DNA of 64,000 nucleotides, from contig JACJID010000009.1 in assembly GCA_014138725.1 (NCBI GenBank), positions 372,001-436,000 on the forward strand. The letters are read 5' to 3'. This document shows, piece after piece, positions 8,034 to 16,865 of this stretch (its first letter is position 1; the number at the start of each line of letters is the position of its first letter). The notes below the pieces were generated by a model. The model saw nothing but the letters and a program-made list of their open reading frames with translations. It was not told where the DNA came from and made no database searches. Made by a program: the position numbers and the translations under genes. Source of the stretch: Kutzneria viridogrisea (lineage in GTDB: Bacteria > Actinomycetota > Actinomycetes > Mycobacteriales > Pseudonocardiaceae).

Positions 8034-8651
8034 ATGGCGTTACGTCTGGACTCAGTGCCACTCCGGGTGAGACCCGTGCGGCGGCTACCCCAACTGTTCG
8101 GTGGGCTCGCGCTCTACGGAGCGAGCATGGGCCTGCTGGTGAGGGCGAACCTCGGCCTGGACCCGTGGGACGTGCTGCACCAGGGCCTGACCGACCGGAT
8201 CGGCGTGCTCAGCTTCGGCGCGGTGACCCAGCTCGTCGGCCTGGCGGTGCTGCTGTGCTGGATCCCACTGCGGCAGCGCCCCGGTTTCGGCACGGTGTCC
8301 AACATCGTGCTGATCGGCTTCGCGGTGGACGCGACCCTGGCGCTGCTGCCCACGCCGGACTCACTGGTGCTGCGTGCGGCCTACCTCGTCGCGGGCATCG
8401 TGCTGAACGCGGTCGCCGCCGCGACCTACGTCGGCGCACGGCTAGGGCCGGGTTCCCGCGACGGCCTGATGACCGGTCTGCACATGCGCACCGGCTGGTC
8501 GCTGCGGCTGATCCGCACAGCGATAGAGCTCACGGTCCTGGCGGTCGGTTGGCTGCTCGGCGGCACGGTTGGTGTCGGCACGGTGCTCTACGCGGTGACG
8601 ATCGGCCCGTTGACCCAACTGTTCCTGCGCTGGCTCATCTGGTCCGACTAG
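8034..8651 (+). CDS. YczE/YyaS/YitT-family integral membrane protein
   Basis: 205 residues, nearly all hydrophobic, with about five or six membrane segments. It includes the family-typical start QLFGGLALYGASMGLLVRAN followed by LGLDPWDVLHQGL, and AARLGPGSRDGLM-like GARLGPGSRDGLMTGLH in the middle. ATG at 8034 has GGAGGG 8 nt upstream. The transported substrate of this family is not known to me. The adjacent divergent MocR regulator and shared operator suggest regulation by it. Confidence 0.82.
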   Translation: MALRLDSVPLRVRPVRRLPQLFGGLALYGASMGLLVRANLGLDPWDVLHQGLTDRIGVLSFGAVTQLVGLAVLLCWIPLRQRPGFGTVSNIVLIGFAVDATLALLPTPDSLVLRAAYLVAGIVLNAVAAATYVGARLGPGSRDGLMTGLHMRTGWSLRLIRTAIELTVLAVGWLLGGTVGVGTVLYAVTIGPLTQLFLRWLIWSD

Positions 8652-8662
8652 GCTCGGCGGGC

Positions 8663-9406
8663 GTGCCGGAGATCGAGGTTGCCGAGCGCCCCGGCGTCGG
8701 CCCAGCAGGAGTGCCGCGGCCGAGCGAGGACCGCGTTGTCGTGCTCTCGAACGCCGTGGTCGTGCTCGACGGCGTCACCTCCCGACGTCCGCCGGACCGC
8801 GACGGCGGTTGGTACGCCACGCTGTTGGCCGCCGAGCTGGCGCGACAACTGAGTGAACGACCGTGCGAACAGTTGCGAGCACTGCTCGCGGACAGCATCG
8901 GGGCGGTGGCCGCGGCGCACGACCTCGTTCCACACGACTCGCCGTCGAGCACGGTGGCCATGGTGCGCTGGTCGGAGTCCACCGTGGACGCACTGGTGCT
9001 GGCTGACAGCCCGGTCGTCGTGTTCGACCCGCACCCGCACGTGTTCGTCGACGAGCAGTTGGCGACACTGCGGGCCTCCGGCCGTGACCTGTCCCAGCTG
9101 CGCAACCGCGAGGGCGGCTTCTGGGTCGCGGAGGCGGATCCCTCGGCCGCCGACCACGCGGCAACCGCGAGCTGGCCGACCAGTTCGGTGGACACGGTGC
9201 TGGTGATGACCGACGGCGTGTCGTGCGGGGTCGAGGAGTACGGCCTGTTCAGCTGGGAGCAGGCGCTGCGCCTCGCCGACGAGCATGGCGCCGACGCGGT
9301 GCTCGACCGGATCCAGGCCGCGGAGCGCGGCGACCCGCAACGGCAGCGCTGGCCGCGGTACAAGGTGCACGACGACCAGGCGCTCGCCGTGATCCGGTTC
9401 CGATGA
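8663..9406 (+). CDS. PP2C-like protein (Ser/Thr phosphatase fold)
   Basis: 247 residues with the outline of a PPM/PP2C fold: VLSNAVVVLDGVTSR near the start (equivalent to the metal-binding DGxGG strand), SSTVAMVRWSESTVDALVLADSP in the middle, and VLVMTDGVSCGVEEYGLF followed by KVHDDQALAVIRF (the late DD motif). The first motif lacks the canonical DGhGGH form, so catalysis is uncertain. GTG at 8663 is 12 nt after the yczE-like stop. The next gene, a WYL regulator, overlaps it by 4 nt, suggesting joint function. Confidence 0.65.
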   Translation: MPEIEVAERPGVGPAGVPRPSEDRVVVLSNAVVVLDGVTSRRPPDRDGGWYATLLAAELARQLSERPCEQLRALLADSIGAVAAAHDLVPHDSPSSTVAMVRWSESTVDALVLADSPVVVFDPHPHVFVDEQLATLRASGRDLSQLRNREGGFWVAEADPSAADHAATASWPTSSVDTVLVMTDGVSCGVEEYGLFSWEQALRLADEHGADAVLDRIQAAERGDPQRQRWPRYKVHDDQALAVIRFR

Positions 9407-10374
9407 AGGCCGAGCGACTGGTGGCGCTGCTGTTCACCATCCAGCGGCGGCGGCGCTCGACGGCCGCGGAGTTGGCGGCCGAGCTGGAGGTGTCGGAACG
9501 GACCATCTACCGGGACATCGCCGCGTTGCAGGCCGCTGGCGTACCGCTGTGGTCGGAGCCGGGCCGCCACGGCGGGGTCCAGCTCGTCGAGGGCTGGCGC
9601 ACCCAGTTGGACGGTCTCACCGCCCGCGAGGCCGGGGCGATGTTCGCGGCCGAGGTGCCGCAAGCGCTTGCGGAGCTGGGCCTGGGCACCGCCATGTCGG
9701 CGGCCCGCGCGAAGGTCCTGTCGACCATGCCCGCCGAACTGCGCGAGCACGCCCGCCAGATCGCGGAGCGGTTCCACCTCGACGCACCGGGCTGGTTCCA
9801 CCGCGCCGAGGACGCGACGCACCTGATCGGCGTCGCCCAGGCGGTGTGGGAGCAACGTCGTCTGCGCATGCACTACAGCAAGGACGACGCACTGCTCGAA
9901 CGCGTCGTCGATCCGCTCGGGCTGGTGATGAAGGCGGCGGTCTGGTACCTCGTCGCCCGCGTGGGGGACGACATCCGCACCTACCGGGTGAGCCGCATCG
10001 CCGCGATCCAGGACGACGCGGCCCGCTTCGACCGCCCGGCGGACTTCGACCTGCCGACCTGGTGGGCGAAGTCCTCGGCGCGGTTCGAACGCTCACTCAG
10101 CCGGGTCCGGGTTCGGCTGAGGCTGGGCCCGTCCGGGATCAGGCGCCTGCGGTACGTGACCGACGCGCAGGCGGCGGCCGAGGCGGTCCGCAACGCCTCC
10201 GAGCCGGACTCCGAGGGGTGGCGCGAGGTCGAATTGGAGGTGGAGAGCGAGCAGGTGGCCGTCAGCGAGTTGGCCGGGCTCGGGCCGGCGGTGGAGGTGC
10301 TCGAACCGAGGTCGTTGCGGGCGGCGCTCGCGCAGCACGGCAGGGCGATCGCCGCCCGCAACGCCGTCGACTAG
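9403..10374 (+). CDS. HTH-WYL transcriptional regulator (DeoR-like wHTH)
   Basis: 323 residues. The N-terminal helix-turn-helix (about 1-55) has KAERLVALLFTIQRRRRSTA and ELEVSERTIYRDIAALQAAGV, a typical DeoR-like domain. A WYL domain follows (about 140-220) with LERVVDPLGLVMKAAVWYLVA and RTYRVSRI, then a WCX-like C-terminus. WYL domains sense nucleotide or other ligands in many bacterial regulators. ATG at 9403 overlaps the PP2C-like stop (ATGA). The last four bases overlap the convergent SDR stop through CTAG. Confidence 0.85.
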   Translation: MKAERLVALLFTIQRRRRSTAAELAAELEVSERTIYRDIAALQAAGVPLWSEPGRHGGVQLVEGWRTQLDGLTAREAGAMFAAEVPQALAELGLGTAMSAARAKVLSTMPAELREHARQIAERFHLDAPGWFHRAEDATHLIGVAQAVWEQRRLRMHYSKDDALLERVVDPLGLVMKAAVWYLVARVGDDIRTYRVSRIAAIQDDAARFDRPADFDLPTWWAKSSARFERSLSRVRVRLRLGPSGIRRLRYVTDAQAAAEAVRNASEPDSEGWREVELEVESEQVAVSELAGLGPAVEVLEPRSLRAALAQHGRAIAARNAVD

Positions 10375-11282
10375 CGGTAGCCCGTGTCACCGGCAGGACG
10401 ACCGGCGTGTTCGACCTCCGGCAGGTATCGCCACGCGTCGGGCTGGGTGCCGTCGGCGTCGGTGAACCCGTACACCTGGGCGAGCTGGCCACTGGACAGG
10501 GTCTGCCCGGACCAGCGGGCGACCCTCGGGTCCTGCGCGAGCGCAGCAGCAGCGCGGCCGACGTAGAGCGGGGACTCGGAGATGCAGAAGTGCGGCTGCC
10601 GCTCTGTCGCGTCACGCCAGTTCTGCTCGGTGACGCCGTAGATCTCGAGCATCGCCTCGGAGCGCAGCCAGCCCGGGGTCAGCGCCACCGCGGCTCCGCC
10701 GAGTGGGCGCAGCTCCTCCGCCAACGCCATCGCCATGCGCTGCGCGGCGACTTTCACCAAGTCGTAGAAGAAGCCCTCGCGGCTGCGGTACCTGGAATTG
10801 TACTCGGTGGTGCCGTCGGTCATCTCGATCACCAGCCCGCCCGGCCGCCTGCTCAGCAGCGGCAGCGCGCTGTGGCTGGTGATGGCATGGCTGTCGATGC
10901 CCAGGCGCAGCATGCGCAGCCCGTTGTCCAGCGACAGCTCCCACAGGGGTGTCCCCCACTTGAGGTACATGTCACCGCCCCAGATGTCGTTGACCAGGAC
11001 GTCCAGCCGCCCCTGCTCGGCGTCGACCCGGGCGACGAGCGAGCGCACCTGGTCCGGTTCGAGGTGGTCGACCTGTACCGGGATGCCGGTCCCGCCGGCG
11101 GCGGTCACCAGCTCGGCGGTCTCCTCGATGGTCTCGGGCCGGTTCATCTCCGACCGCATCGCTCGTGTGCTGCGGCCGGTGACGTACACCGTCGCACCGG
11201 CGCGGCCCAGCTCCACCGCGATCGCCCGACCTGCTGCGCGCGTGCCGCCCGCGACCAGCGCGACCTTGCTCTTCAGCTGCAT
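10371..11282 (-). CDS. Short-chain dehydrogenase/reductase
   Basis: About 303 residues in the classical SDR fold: the nucleotide motif VAGGTRAAGRAIAVEL near the start with TGRST after the second strand, VNDIWGG in place of the usual NNAG, and the catalytic Tyr/Lys in FFYDLVKVAAQRMA. NADP preference is plausible from the basic residue after beta-2. The substrate is unknown. Three in-frame ATGs lie at 11294, 11285 and 11282. I prefer 11282 because AGGA then sits 4-5 nt upstream. TGACA/TGTCA palindromes overlap the start region and suggest repressor control. Confidence 0.82.
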   Translation of the reverse strand: MQLKSKVALVAGGTRAAGRAIAVELGRAGATVYVTGRSTRAMRSEMNRPETIEETAELVTAAGGTGIPVQVDHLEPDQVRSLVARVDAEQGRLDVLVNDIWGGDMYLKWGTPLWELSLDNGLRMLRLGIDSHAITSHSALPLLSRRPGGLVIEMTDGTTEYNSRYRSREGFFYDLVKVAAQRMAMALAEELRPLGGAAVALTPGWLRSEAMLEIYGVTEQNWRDATERQPHFCISESPLYVGRAAAALAQDPRVARWSGQTLSSGQLAQVYGFTDADGTQPDAWRYLPEVEHAGRPAGDTGYR

Positions 11283-11288
11283 CATTCC

Positions 11289-11324
11289 TGACATCGTGGT
11301 GTCAAACCCTGACACCAACTGTCA
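11289..11324. promoter_or_regulatory. Two TGACA/TGTCA palindromes at the SDR promoter
   Basis: TGACA-N6-TGTCA at 11289-11304 and TGACA-N5-TGTCA at 11310-11324 lie directly upstream of the SDR start, about one helical turn apart. This is the form of a dimeric repressor operator (TetR- or MarR-like). No matching repressor gene is adjacent. Confidence 0.5.
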
Positions 11325-11329
11325 AGGTT

Positions 11330-13333
11330 TTAGAGCCGACGTGGCGCGGCGAACGGCCGCAGCGCAGGAGCTACGGGGCGGCCGACGAGGAACTGTCCGA
11401 CACCGCCCTCGTGCAGCGCGTCGCGGTACACCGCCAGCGCCTCACGCACCGCGCTGACCGTGTGCTCGACGTCGGCAGCGGTGTGCGCCGCCGAGATGAC
11501 GAACGACTGACCGAGCACGCCTCGGCGCAGCAACTCCTGTAGGAACAGCGTGCGGTACGCCTGCGAGGGCTCACCGTCGCCGTCACGGGTCGTGAAGATC
11601 AGACACGACGGCCGGCCGACGGCGGCCACCTGATCGGCCACGCCGAGTTCGGCGGCAGCGGCGTTCACGCCCTCCGCGAGCACCGCACCACGGCGCTCCA
11701 TGATCCCGATCGGATCGCCCTCGGTGTAGGCCCGCACCACGGCGCGGAAGGCCGCCAGCGACACGGTCTCCGGCCCGTGGGTCGTCGACATCAGGAAGAC
11801 CCGCCGCGAGTCGGTGCGCAGCCCGCCCAGTTCCATCAGCTCGCGACGGCCCGCCAGCGCGGAGATCGGGAACCCGTTGCCCATGGCCTTGCCCCAGCAG
11901 GACAGGTCGGGGCGAACCCCGTACACGGACTGGGCCCCACCGGCGGACCAGCGGAACCCGGTGATCATCTCGTCGAAGACCAGCACGGTGCCGTGCTGGT
12001 CGCACAGCGCACGCACGCCCTCGAGGAAGCCCTGCTCCGGCTCGGCGAGCGCGGTGGCGGCCTCCATGACCACGCAGGCGATCCGCCCCTCGTGCTCCTC
12101 GAACAGCGCACGCAGCGAGTCCAGGTCGTTGAAGCGGAACCGCACGGTCTGTCGAGCGGTCACCTCGGGGATGCCCGCGTCCATACCCGTGGCCCCGATG
12201 AACCAGTCGTCCACCGAGAAGAAGGGCTGGTCGCAGATGGCGACCAGGTCGCGCCCGGTGGCGGCCCGCGCCAGGCGCACCGCTGCGGTGGTCGCGTCCG
12301 AGCCGTTCTTGGCGAACTTGACCATGTCGGCACCGGGCACCAGGCCGAGGAAGTCCTCCGCGGCAGCCAGTTCCAGCTCGCTGGGCCTGGTGAAGCTGAG
12401 GCCGTCGGCGAGCACGCCGCGGACCGCGTCAAGCACCGGCCGGTAGGCGTGGCCCAGGGTGACCGAGCGCAGTCCCATGCCGTACTCGACAAAGCAGTTG
12501 CCGTCGGCGTCCCACACCCGGCTGCCGCTGCCGCGGACGAGCACCGGGGCCATGCCCTCGGGGTACTGGTCGGAGCCGCGCGCATAGGTGTGCGCTCCGC
12601 CCGGGATCAGCTCGTGCAGCCGCTGCTGCAGGCGATCCGACCGAGCGAATCCCTTGCCACCACCAGGAACGTCCACTGTGGACACTATAGGGAGGTCGGA
12701 GATGGACTCCTCGGGGCGGTCGGTGTCGAGCAGGGACCACAGCTCGTAGTCCACCGGACCTGTCTTGTTGACGCGGAACGCGCGTAACGAGCCCTCGTGC
12801 CGGAACCCGCACCGGGCGAACAGCGCGGCTGCGGTGTGGTCACCGGCAGGGACAGGCGCGGTCAACCGGCGCAGACCCACCTGTGCGAACGCGTGCCGGA
12901 CGAGAACCCGCAGCGCCGTGGCCGTGACGGCGGTGCCCTCGAACGGGCTGCCGATCCACACGTCGACCTCGGCACTGCCGCGGGCGCGGTCGACACGGTC
13001 CAGCACCAGTTCCCCGGCGATCACGTCGTCGACAGTGATCACGAACGGCAGCGCGCCGCCCTCGCGAGCCCGTTGACGCAGTCCACCGCACCTGTCGCGC
13101 CAAGCGCGCTCGCTCGTCCGCGCGTCCCAGGAGCGCTCGCTGACCGTCCACTTGGGTTCGAGACGTTGCTGGTCGGCGCGCACCAACTCCGACCACTGCC
13201 TGCCGTCGGCGGCGACCGGAGGCCGCAGCTCAACCATCCGCCCCCTGGTCAGCACCGGTCCGAGCACCACCGGCCAACCGAGTTCCTCCGGTGTTGCCCT
13301 GGTACGCAGCGACTGACGGATCAGGCCCGGCAC
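11330..13333 (-). CDS. GNAT acetyltransferase fused to a class-III (glutamate-1-semialdehyde-type) aminotransferase
   Basis: 667 residues with two domains. Residues about 25-205 are a GNAT N-acyltransferase (MVELRPPVAADGRQW, VDVWIGSPFEGTAVTATAL, AALFARCGFRHEGSLR). Residues about 230-650 are a fold-type I aminotransferase of the glutamate-1-semialdehyde 2,1-aminomutase group: FVEYGMGLRSVTLGHAY, FAKNGSDATTAAVRLAR, VFDEMITGFRW, and Lys482 in CWGKAMGNGFPISAL as PLP lysine. The order suggests transamination of a keto group then N-acylation of the new amine, as in acylamino sugars. That is inference. GTG at 13333 has AGGAGG 5 nt upstream. It lies at the downstream end of the polysaccharide locus, separated by 138 nt, so co-function is likely but unproved. 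Confidence 0.85.
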   Translation of the reverse strand: MPGLIRQSLRTRATPEELGWPVVLGPVLTRGRMVELRPPVAADGRQWSELVRADQQRLEPKWTVSERSWDARTSERAWRDRCGGLRQRAREGGALPFVITVDDVIAGELVLDRVDRARGSAEVDVWIGSPFEGTAVTATALRVLVRHAFAQVGLRRLTAPVPAGDHTAAALFARCGFRHEGSLRAFRVNKTGPVDYELWSLLDTDRPEESISDLPIVSTVDVPGGGKGFARSDRLQQRLHELIPGGAHTYARGSDQYPEGMAPVLVRGSGSRVWDADGNCFVEYGMGLRSVTLGHAYRPVLDAVRGVLADGLSFTRPSELELAAAEDFLGLVPGADMVKFAKNGSDATTAAVRLARAATGRDLVAICDQPFFSVDDWFIGATGMDAGIPEVTARQTVRFRFNDLDSLRALFEEHEGRIACVVMEAATALAEPEQGFLEGVRALCDQHGTVLVFDEMITGFRWSAGGAQSVYGVRPDLSCWGKAMGNGFPISALAGRRELMELGGLRTDSRRVFLMSTTHGPETVSLAAFRAVVRAYTEGDPIGIMERRGAVLAEGVNAAAAELGVADQVAAVGRPSCLIFTTRDGDGEPSQAYRTLFLQELLRRGVLGQSFVISAAHTAADVEHTVSAVREALAVYRDALHEGGVGQFLVGRPVAPALRPFAAPRRL

Positions 13334-13471
13334 CGCACCTCCTCGCGCCCCGAACGGCTCACACAGCAGCGCATCCTCTCACTGCGCGTGTCGTCCGACC
13401 AGCCCTCGGTATTACAACAATCGGGCTAGATCCCCCTACTGGGCGGTACTTGAGGCACGGAGGGTAGAGCG

Positions 13472-14614
13472 TCACTGCGCCGAAGCGGGGAAGGCCAGTG
13501 CCCGGTTGAGCGTGTCTCCGGAAACTGCCAGGTCCTGCGCCCCCACCCATGCACGCACGTCGGCGCAGTCACGGACCTGGGACCACTTCGCGATGGCCTC
13601 GGCGATGCCCAGCGGGTCGTCGGCAGTGATCCACGGGCCCTCTGGGTCCACGGCCTCGGCAAGGGCACGCGACACCACAGCGGGCACACCGTGCTCGGCG
13701 GCCTCGATCATCTTGACGCTGATCCCCGTGCTGGCGCCGAACCGCGGCACGACGACCAAGCCCACCCGGGTGTAGAACTCCGCCTCGTCCTGTACCCAGC
13801 CGCTGGACACCACGCGCTGGTGGCCGGTGAACTCCTCGGTGCCGCGACCGGCCAGCACGTAGCCGACCGGAACCTCGCGTGCCGACAGCGCCTCGTGGAC
13901 CGGTCCGAGCAGTGCTTGCAGGGCGCTGGCGTTCGGCGGCCAGGATGCCTTGCCGATGAAGCCCACGGTGTTGGGGCGTTCGGTCGCGTCGACCTGCTTG
14001 GGCAGCAGGGGCAACGGCAGCGCCTGCGCGGGAAGGCCCCAGGTTCGCAGTTCGGCGGCGTCCGTCCGGGACAGGGCGAACACGGCACGTGGCACGCCGA
14101 GCAGCCGCCGCTCCGCACGCCGGAGCCGGACCCGCTCACCGAGCAGCCGCAGCGGTCCCGGCGAGTGCTCCTCGGCGATCACCGACTCCACGTTGTGCGC
14201 GATGTGCGCGGCCACCGGCACGCCCGCCGCGTCGGCGAGCAGCAGCGCGGGCCAGCCGCTGGTCAGCACCGGCTTGCCCACCGCACGGGCTCGCAACAGT
14301 TCGACAGCCTGCCGCCAGCCGCCGAACACCGTGAACTTCCTTGCCAGGTAAGGCTCCGCGCTGTACAGCATGCCCGCGGCGACTCGCGCCAGCCCGAGCT
14401 TGTCGGCGCGCATCTCCAGCGGTACGGAGCCCGCCGACGAACCCGAGTACCCGTTCTCGGTCCAGCGCCCCTCGGGGCCGGTGACCGTCACCAGGTCCAC
14501 CGAGGTGCCGCTGGCCTCCAGTGCGGCCAGCAGGCGCCGGTCCACCCAGCCGCCACCGCCCAACTCCTTGCGGCCAGGCGGGTATGCCGTGACGACGCAG
14601 ACCTCGGCGCTCAC
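13472..14614 (-). CDS. Glycosyltransferase (GT4-like, GT-B fold)
   Basis: 380 residues. The C-terminal half has the GT-B donor-site outline: NTVGFIGKASWPPN, YVLAGRGTEEF, FYTRVGLVVVPRFGASTGISVKMIEA, and GVPAVVSRALAEAVD. The N-terminal half has VVTAYPPGRKELGGGGWVDRR, the glycine-rich acceptor-domain loop. It resembles cytoplasmic retaining transferases that use nucleotide sugars. Sugar specificity is unknown. GTG at 14614 overlaps the upstream wecG-like stop by 4 nt (GTGA). It is the last gene of the tightly overlapped series. Confidence 0.8.
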   Translation of the reverse strand: MSAEVCVVTAYPPGRKELGGGGWVDRRLLAALEASGTSVDLVTVTGPEGRWTENGYSGSSAGSVPLEMRADKLGLARVAAGMLYSAEPYLARKFTVFGGWRQAVELLRARAVGKPVLTSGWPALLLADAAGVPVAAHIAHNVESVIAEEHSPGPLRLLGERVRLRRAERRLLGVPRAVFALSRTDAAELRTWGLPAQALPLPLLPKQVDATERPNTVGFIGKASWPPNASALQALLGPVHEALSAREVPVGYVLAGRGTEEFTGHQRVVSSGWVQDEAEFYTRVGLVVVPRFGASTGISVKMIEAAEHGVPAVVSRALAEAVDPEGPWITADDPLGIAEAIAKWSQVRDCADVRAWVGAQDLAVSGDTLNRALAFPASAQ

Positions 14615-15390
14615 CGGGTCCTCCTCAGCACGCGGTCGGCGCCGGCCTCGCCAAGTACCCGGAGGATCACCGGCATCGTCCTGGCGTACCGGCCGACGAG
14701 CCGTCGGGGGTCGCCGAGCATGCGGTACGCCCACTCCATGCCGAGGTCCTGCCAGATCTTCGGGGCACGAACCTGTTCGCCCACAACGAAGTCGATGGCG
14801 GCACCGACACAGACAGACACGCCGGGGCCGCTGGCGCGCAGCCAGCGGTGCGCCAGGTCCTCCTGCTTGGGCGCGCCCAGGCCGAGGAACAGCAGCCGTG
14901 CGCCCGAATCCGCGACGACCTCGGCCAGCCTGCGGCACTCCCGCTCGTCGCGCTCGAAGCCGACCGGGGGCGAGTGCACCAACTCGACCTTGAGCCCGGG
15001 GTGTTGCTGGGCGAGCCGTTCGGCCGCACGGGCAGCGACACCGGGCATACCGCCGAGGAAGCCGACCGGAACACCACGTTCAGCCGCCTTGGCACACAGC
15101 GCGGGAAGCAGATCAGCACCGGTGACGCGGACGCCCGCGGTGGCGCCACGCCACTTCATGGCCAGCACGACCGGCCAACCGTCGGGCAGCACCAGCTCGG
15201 CGCTCTCGTACGCCTTGCGCAGGTTCGCACTGGTGCGCAACAGATCGAGGTGTTGGCCGTTGGGGGTCACGACCACTGAGCGCTCGCCCGCCTCGGCCTC
15301 GGCCAGCCGCAGGACCTCCTCGGCGGCCGCCCTGAAATCGAGGTCGTGCACCCGGACCGGGCCGACCCGCAGTGCCGGAATCGTCGTCAT
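14611..15390 (-). CDS. WecG/TagA/CpsF-family glycosyltransferase
   Basis: 259 residues, the usual length for the GT26 family, which transfers ManNAc(A) or related sugars to polyprenyl-linked acceptors at the membrane. The family signatures are VTPNGQHLDLLR near residue 45, LPDGWPVVLAMKWRG, GVPVGFLGGMPGVA, LLFLGLGAPKQEDLAHRW and CVGAAIDFVVGEQVRAPKIW. ATG at 15390 is 8 nt after the flippase stop. The adjacent flippase and glycosyltransferases place it in repeat-unit assembly. Confidence 0.88.
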   Translation of the reverse strand: MTTIPALRVGPVRVHDLDFRAAAEEVLRLAEAEAGERSVVVTPNGQHLDLLRTSANLRKAYESAELVLPDGWPVVLAMKWRGATAGVRVTGADLLPALCAKAAERGVPVGFLGGMPGVAARAAERLAQQHPGLKVELVHSPPVGFERDERECRRLAEVVADSGARLLFLGLGAPKQEDLAHRWLRASGPGVSVCVGAAIDFVVGEQVRAPKIWQDLGMEWAYRMLGDPRRLVGRYARTMPVILRVLGEAGADRVLRRTR

Positions 15391-15398
15391 GCCTTCCC

Positions 15399-16865
15399 TC
15401 ACCCAACCTGCGCCGGAGCGTCCAGCGCGGTGTTCAACCTGTCCCGTCCGGCGAACCAGCCCGCGACGATCACCACTGCGGTGACCACACCGCTCGCGAG
15501 CAGGTACAGCAGGGAGTCGTGCACCACGAGCCTGATCGCCAGCAACGCGGCGACGGTGACCAGCGTTGCCGCGGCGGGAACGGCGAGCCCGCGCAGCAGT
15601 GCGGGCACGTGCACTCCCGCCCTGCGCAAACCCCAGGCGTGCACCGGCAACGCCACCACGCAGGCGACCGCGGCCACGGCCCAGCCCATGCCGACCAGGC
15701 CCCAGTGCGCCGTGGCGAAGATCGCCGCGGGGACCAGTGCCACCAACCAGATCACCTGGACCAGCACCGAGGACAGCGCCGAGCCAGCCGTGATCATCAG
15801 GTTGAAGACCAGATCCGCCAACACCCGCGCGACAGTCGCCACCGCGAGTCCGGCGAGCACCGGTGCGGCGGGCGCCCACTTCTCCCCGTAGACCAGTTCG
15901 ACGACCTGCGGCGCCAGCAGGGCCAGCATGGCGCCGCCGGGCAGTACCGCCACGGCGACCATGCCGATCACCGCGGACGCGGCCCGGTCCAGGTCCACGC
16001 CCTCGTCCCGTGCGCGGGAGAACGTGGCCAGCCCAACGCGCTCGATGGTGGTGGTCACCACGGACGCCGGCCAACTGGACACGTTGGAGGCCAAGTAGAA
16101 GAAGCCGAGCGAGGTGGCGCCGAGCATCCGCCCGGTGATCGTCTGCGGCGCGTACTGGAGCAGCACCATCAGGATCGAGGCGACCACCACGGCACCGCCG
16201 TACTTGGCCACCTCGTGGATGTGCTGCCTGCTCAGCCCGAAGACCGGGCGCTGCCTGGTGACGATCAGCAGCACGAGTGTGACCACACCGGTCCCGGCCA
16301 CGTGGCCGATCACCAGCGCCCACGCGCCGAGCCCGGCGACCGCCAGCGTCGCGGTCAGCACGAGGTTGACGACCAGGCCGAGGATGTCGGCGACCAGCCG
16401 CCGCGCCTGCCGGAGGTCACGGGTGAGCAGCGCGCCCGGTACGGCGGCGAACCCGTCGAACAGAACGTTCAACGACAGCAACCTGATCAGGTCCGCGGCG
16501 GACGGTGATCCGAGCCCGGTGGCCAGCACCGGGGCGGAGAGCACGCAGGCGAGGTACACCACGCAGGCGCCACCGACGGAGATCGTCCACACGGTCGGCA
16601 GCATCGGCCGCACATCACCCTTGTGCCGGACCAGGGCGGAGGCGGTGCCGAAGTCGTTGAACGCCAACAACAGGGTCTGCACGACCAGCGCGGTCGTGTA
16701 GAGACCGAACTCCTCCGGCACGAGCAGCCGGGCGAGCAGCACACCGACTGCGAACGTGGCCAGCCTGGAGAACACTGTGTTGATCAAGCTGAAGCGCAGG
16801 CCCACCTTGAATCGTCCGGACAGTGCCGTGTCCGCGTCCGGCGCGTCGGTGAGCAGCTCGCTCAT
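15399..16865 (-). CDS. Wzx-like polysaccharide flippase (MATE/MOP superfamily)
   Basis: 488 residues with about 12-14 hydrophobic segments and the MOP exporter start GLRFSLINTVFSRLATFAVGVLLARLL followed by PEEFGLYTTALVVQT. It probably flips undecaprenyl-linked repeat units across the membrane. Other typical elements are LGFFYLASNVSSWPASVV and the C-terminal pair of membrane helices. ATG at 16865 overlaps the preceding glycosyltransferase stop (ATGA). A Wzy and a Wzz homologue lie three and four genes upstream. Confidence 0.88.
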   Translation of the reverse strand: MSELLTDAPDADTALSGRFKVGLRFSLINTVFSRLATFAVGVLLARLLVPEEFGLYTTALVVQTLLLAFNDFGTASALVRHKGDVRPMLPTVWTISVGGACVVYLACVLSAPVLATGLGSPSAADLIRLLSLNVLFDGFAAVPGALLTRDLRQARRLVADILGLVVNLVLTATLAVAGLGAWALVIGHVAGTGVVTLVLLIVTRQRPVFGLSRQHIHEVAKYGGAVVVASILMVLLQYAPQTITGRMLGATSLGFFYLASNVSSWPASVVTTTIERVGLATFSRARDEGVDLDRAASAVIGMVAVAVLPGGAMLALLAPQVVELVYGEKWAPAAPVLAGLAVATVARVLADLVFNLMITAGSALSSVLVQVIWLVALVPAAIFATAHWGLVGMGWAVAAVACVVALPVHAWGLRRAGVHVPALLRGLAVPAAATLVTVAALLAIRLVVHDSLLYLLASGVVTAVVIVAGWFAGRDRLNTALDAPAQVG

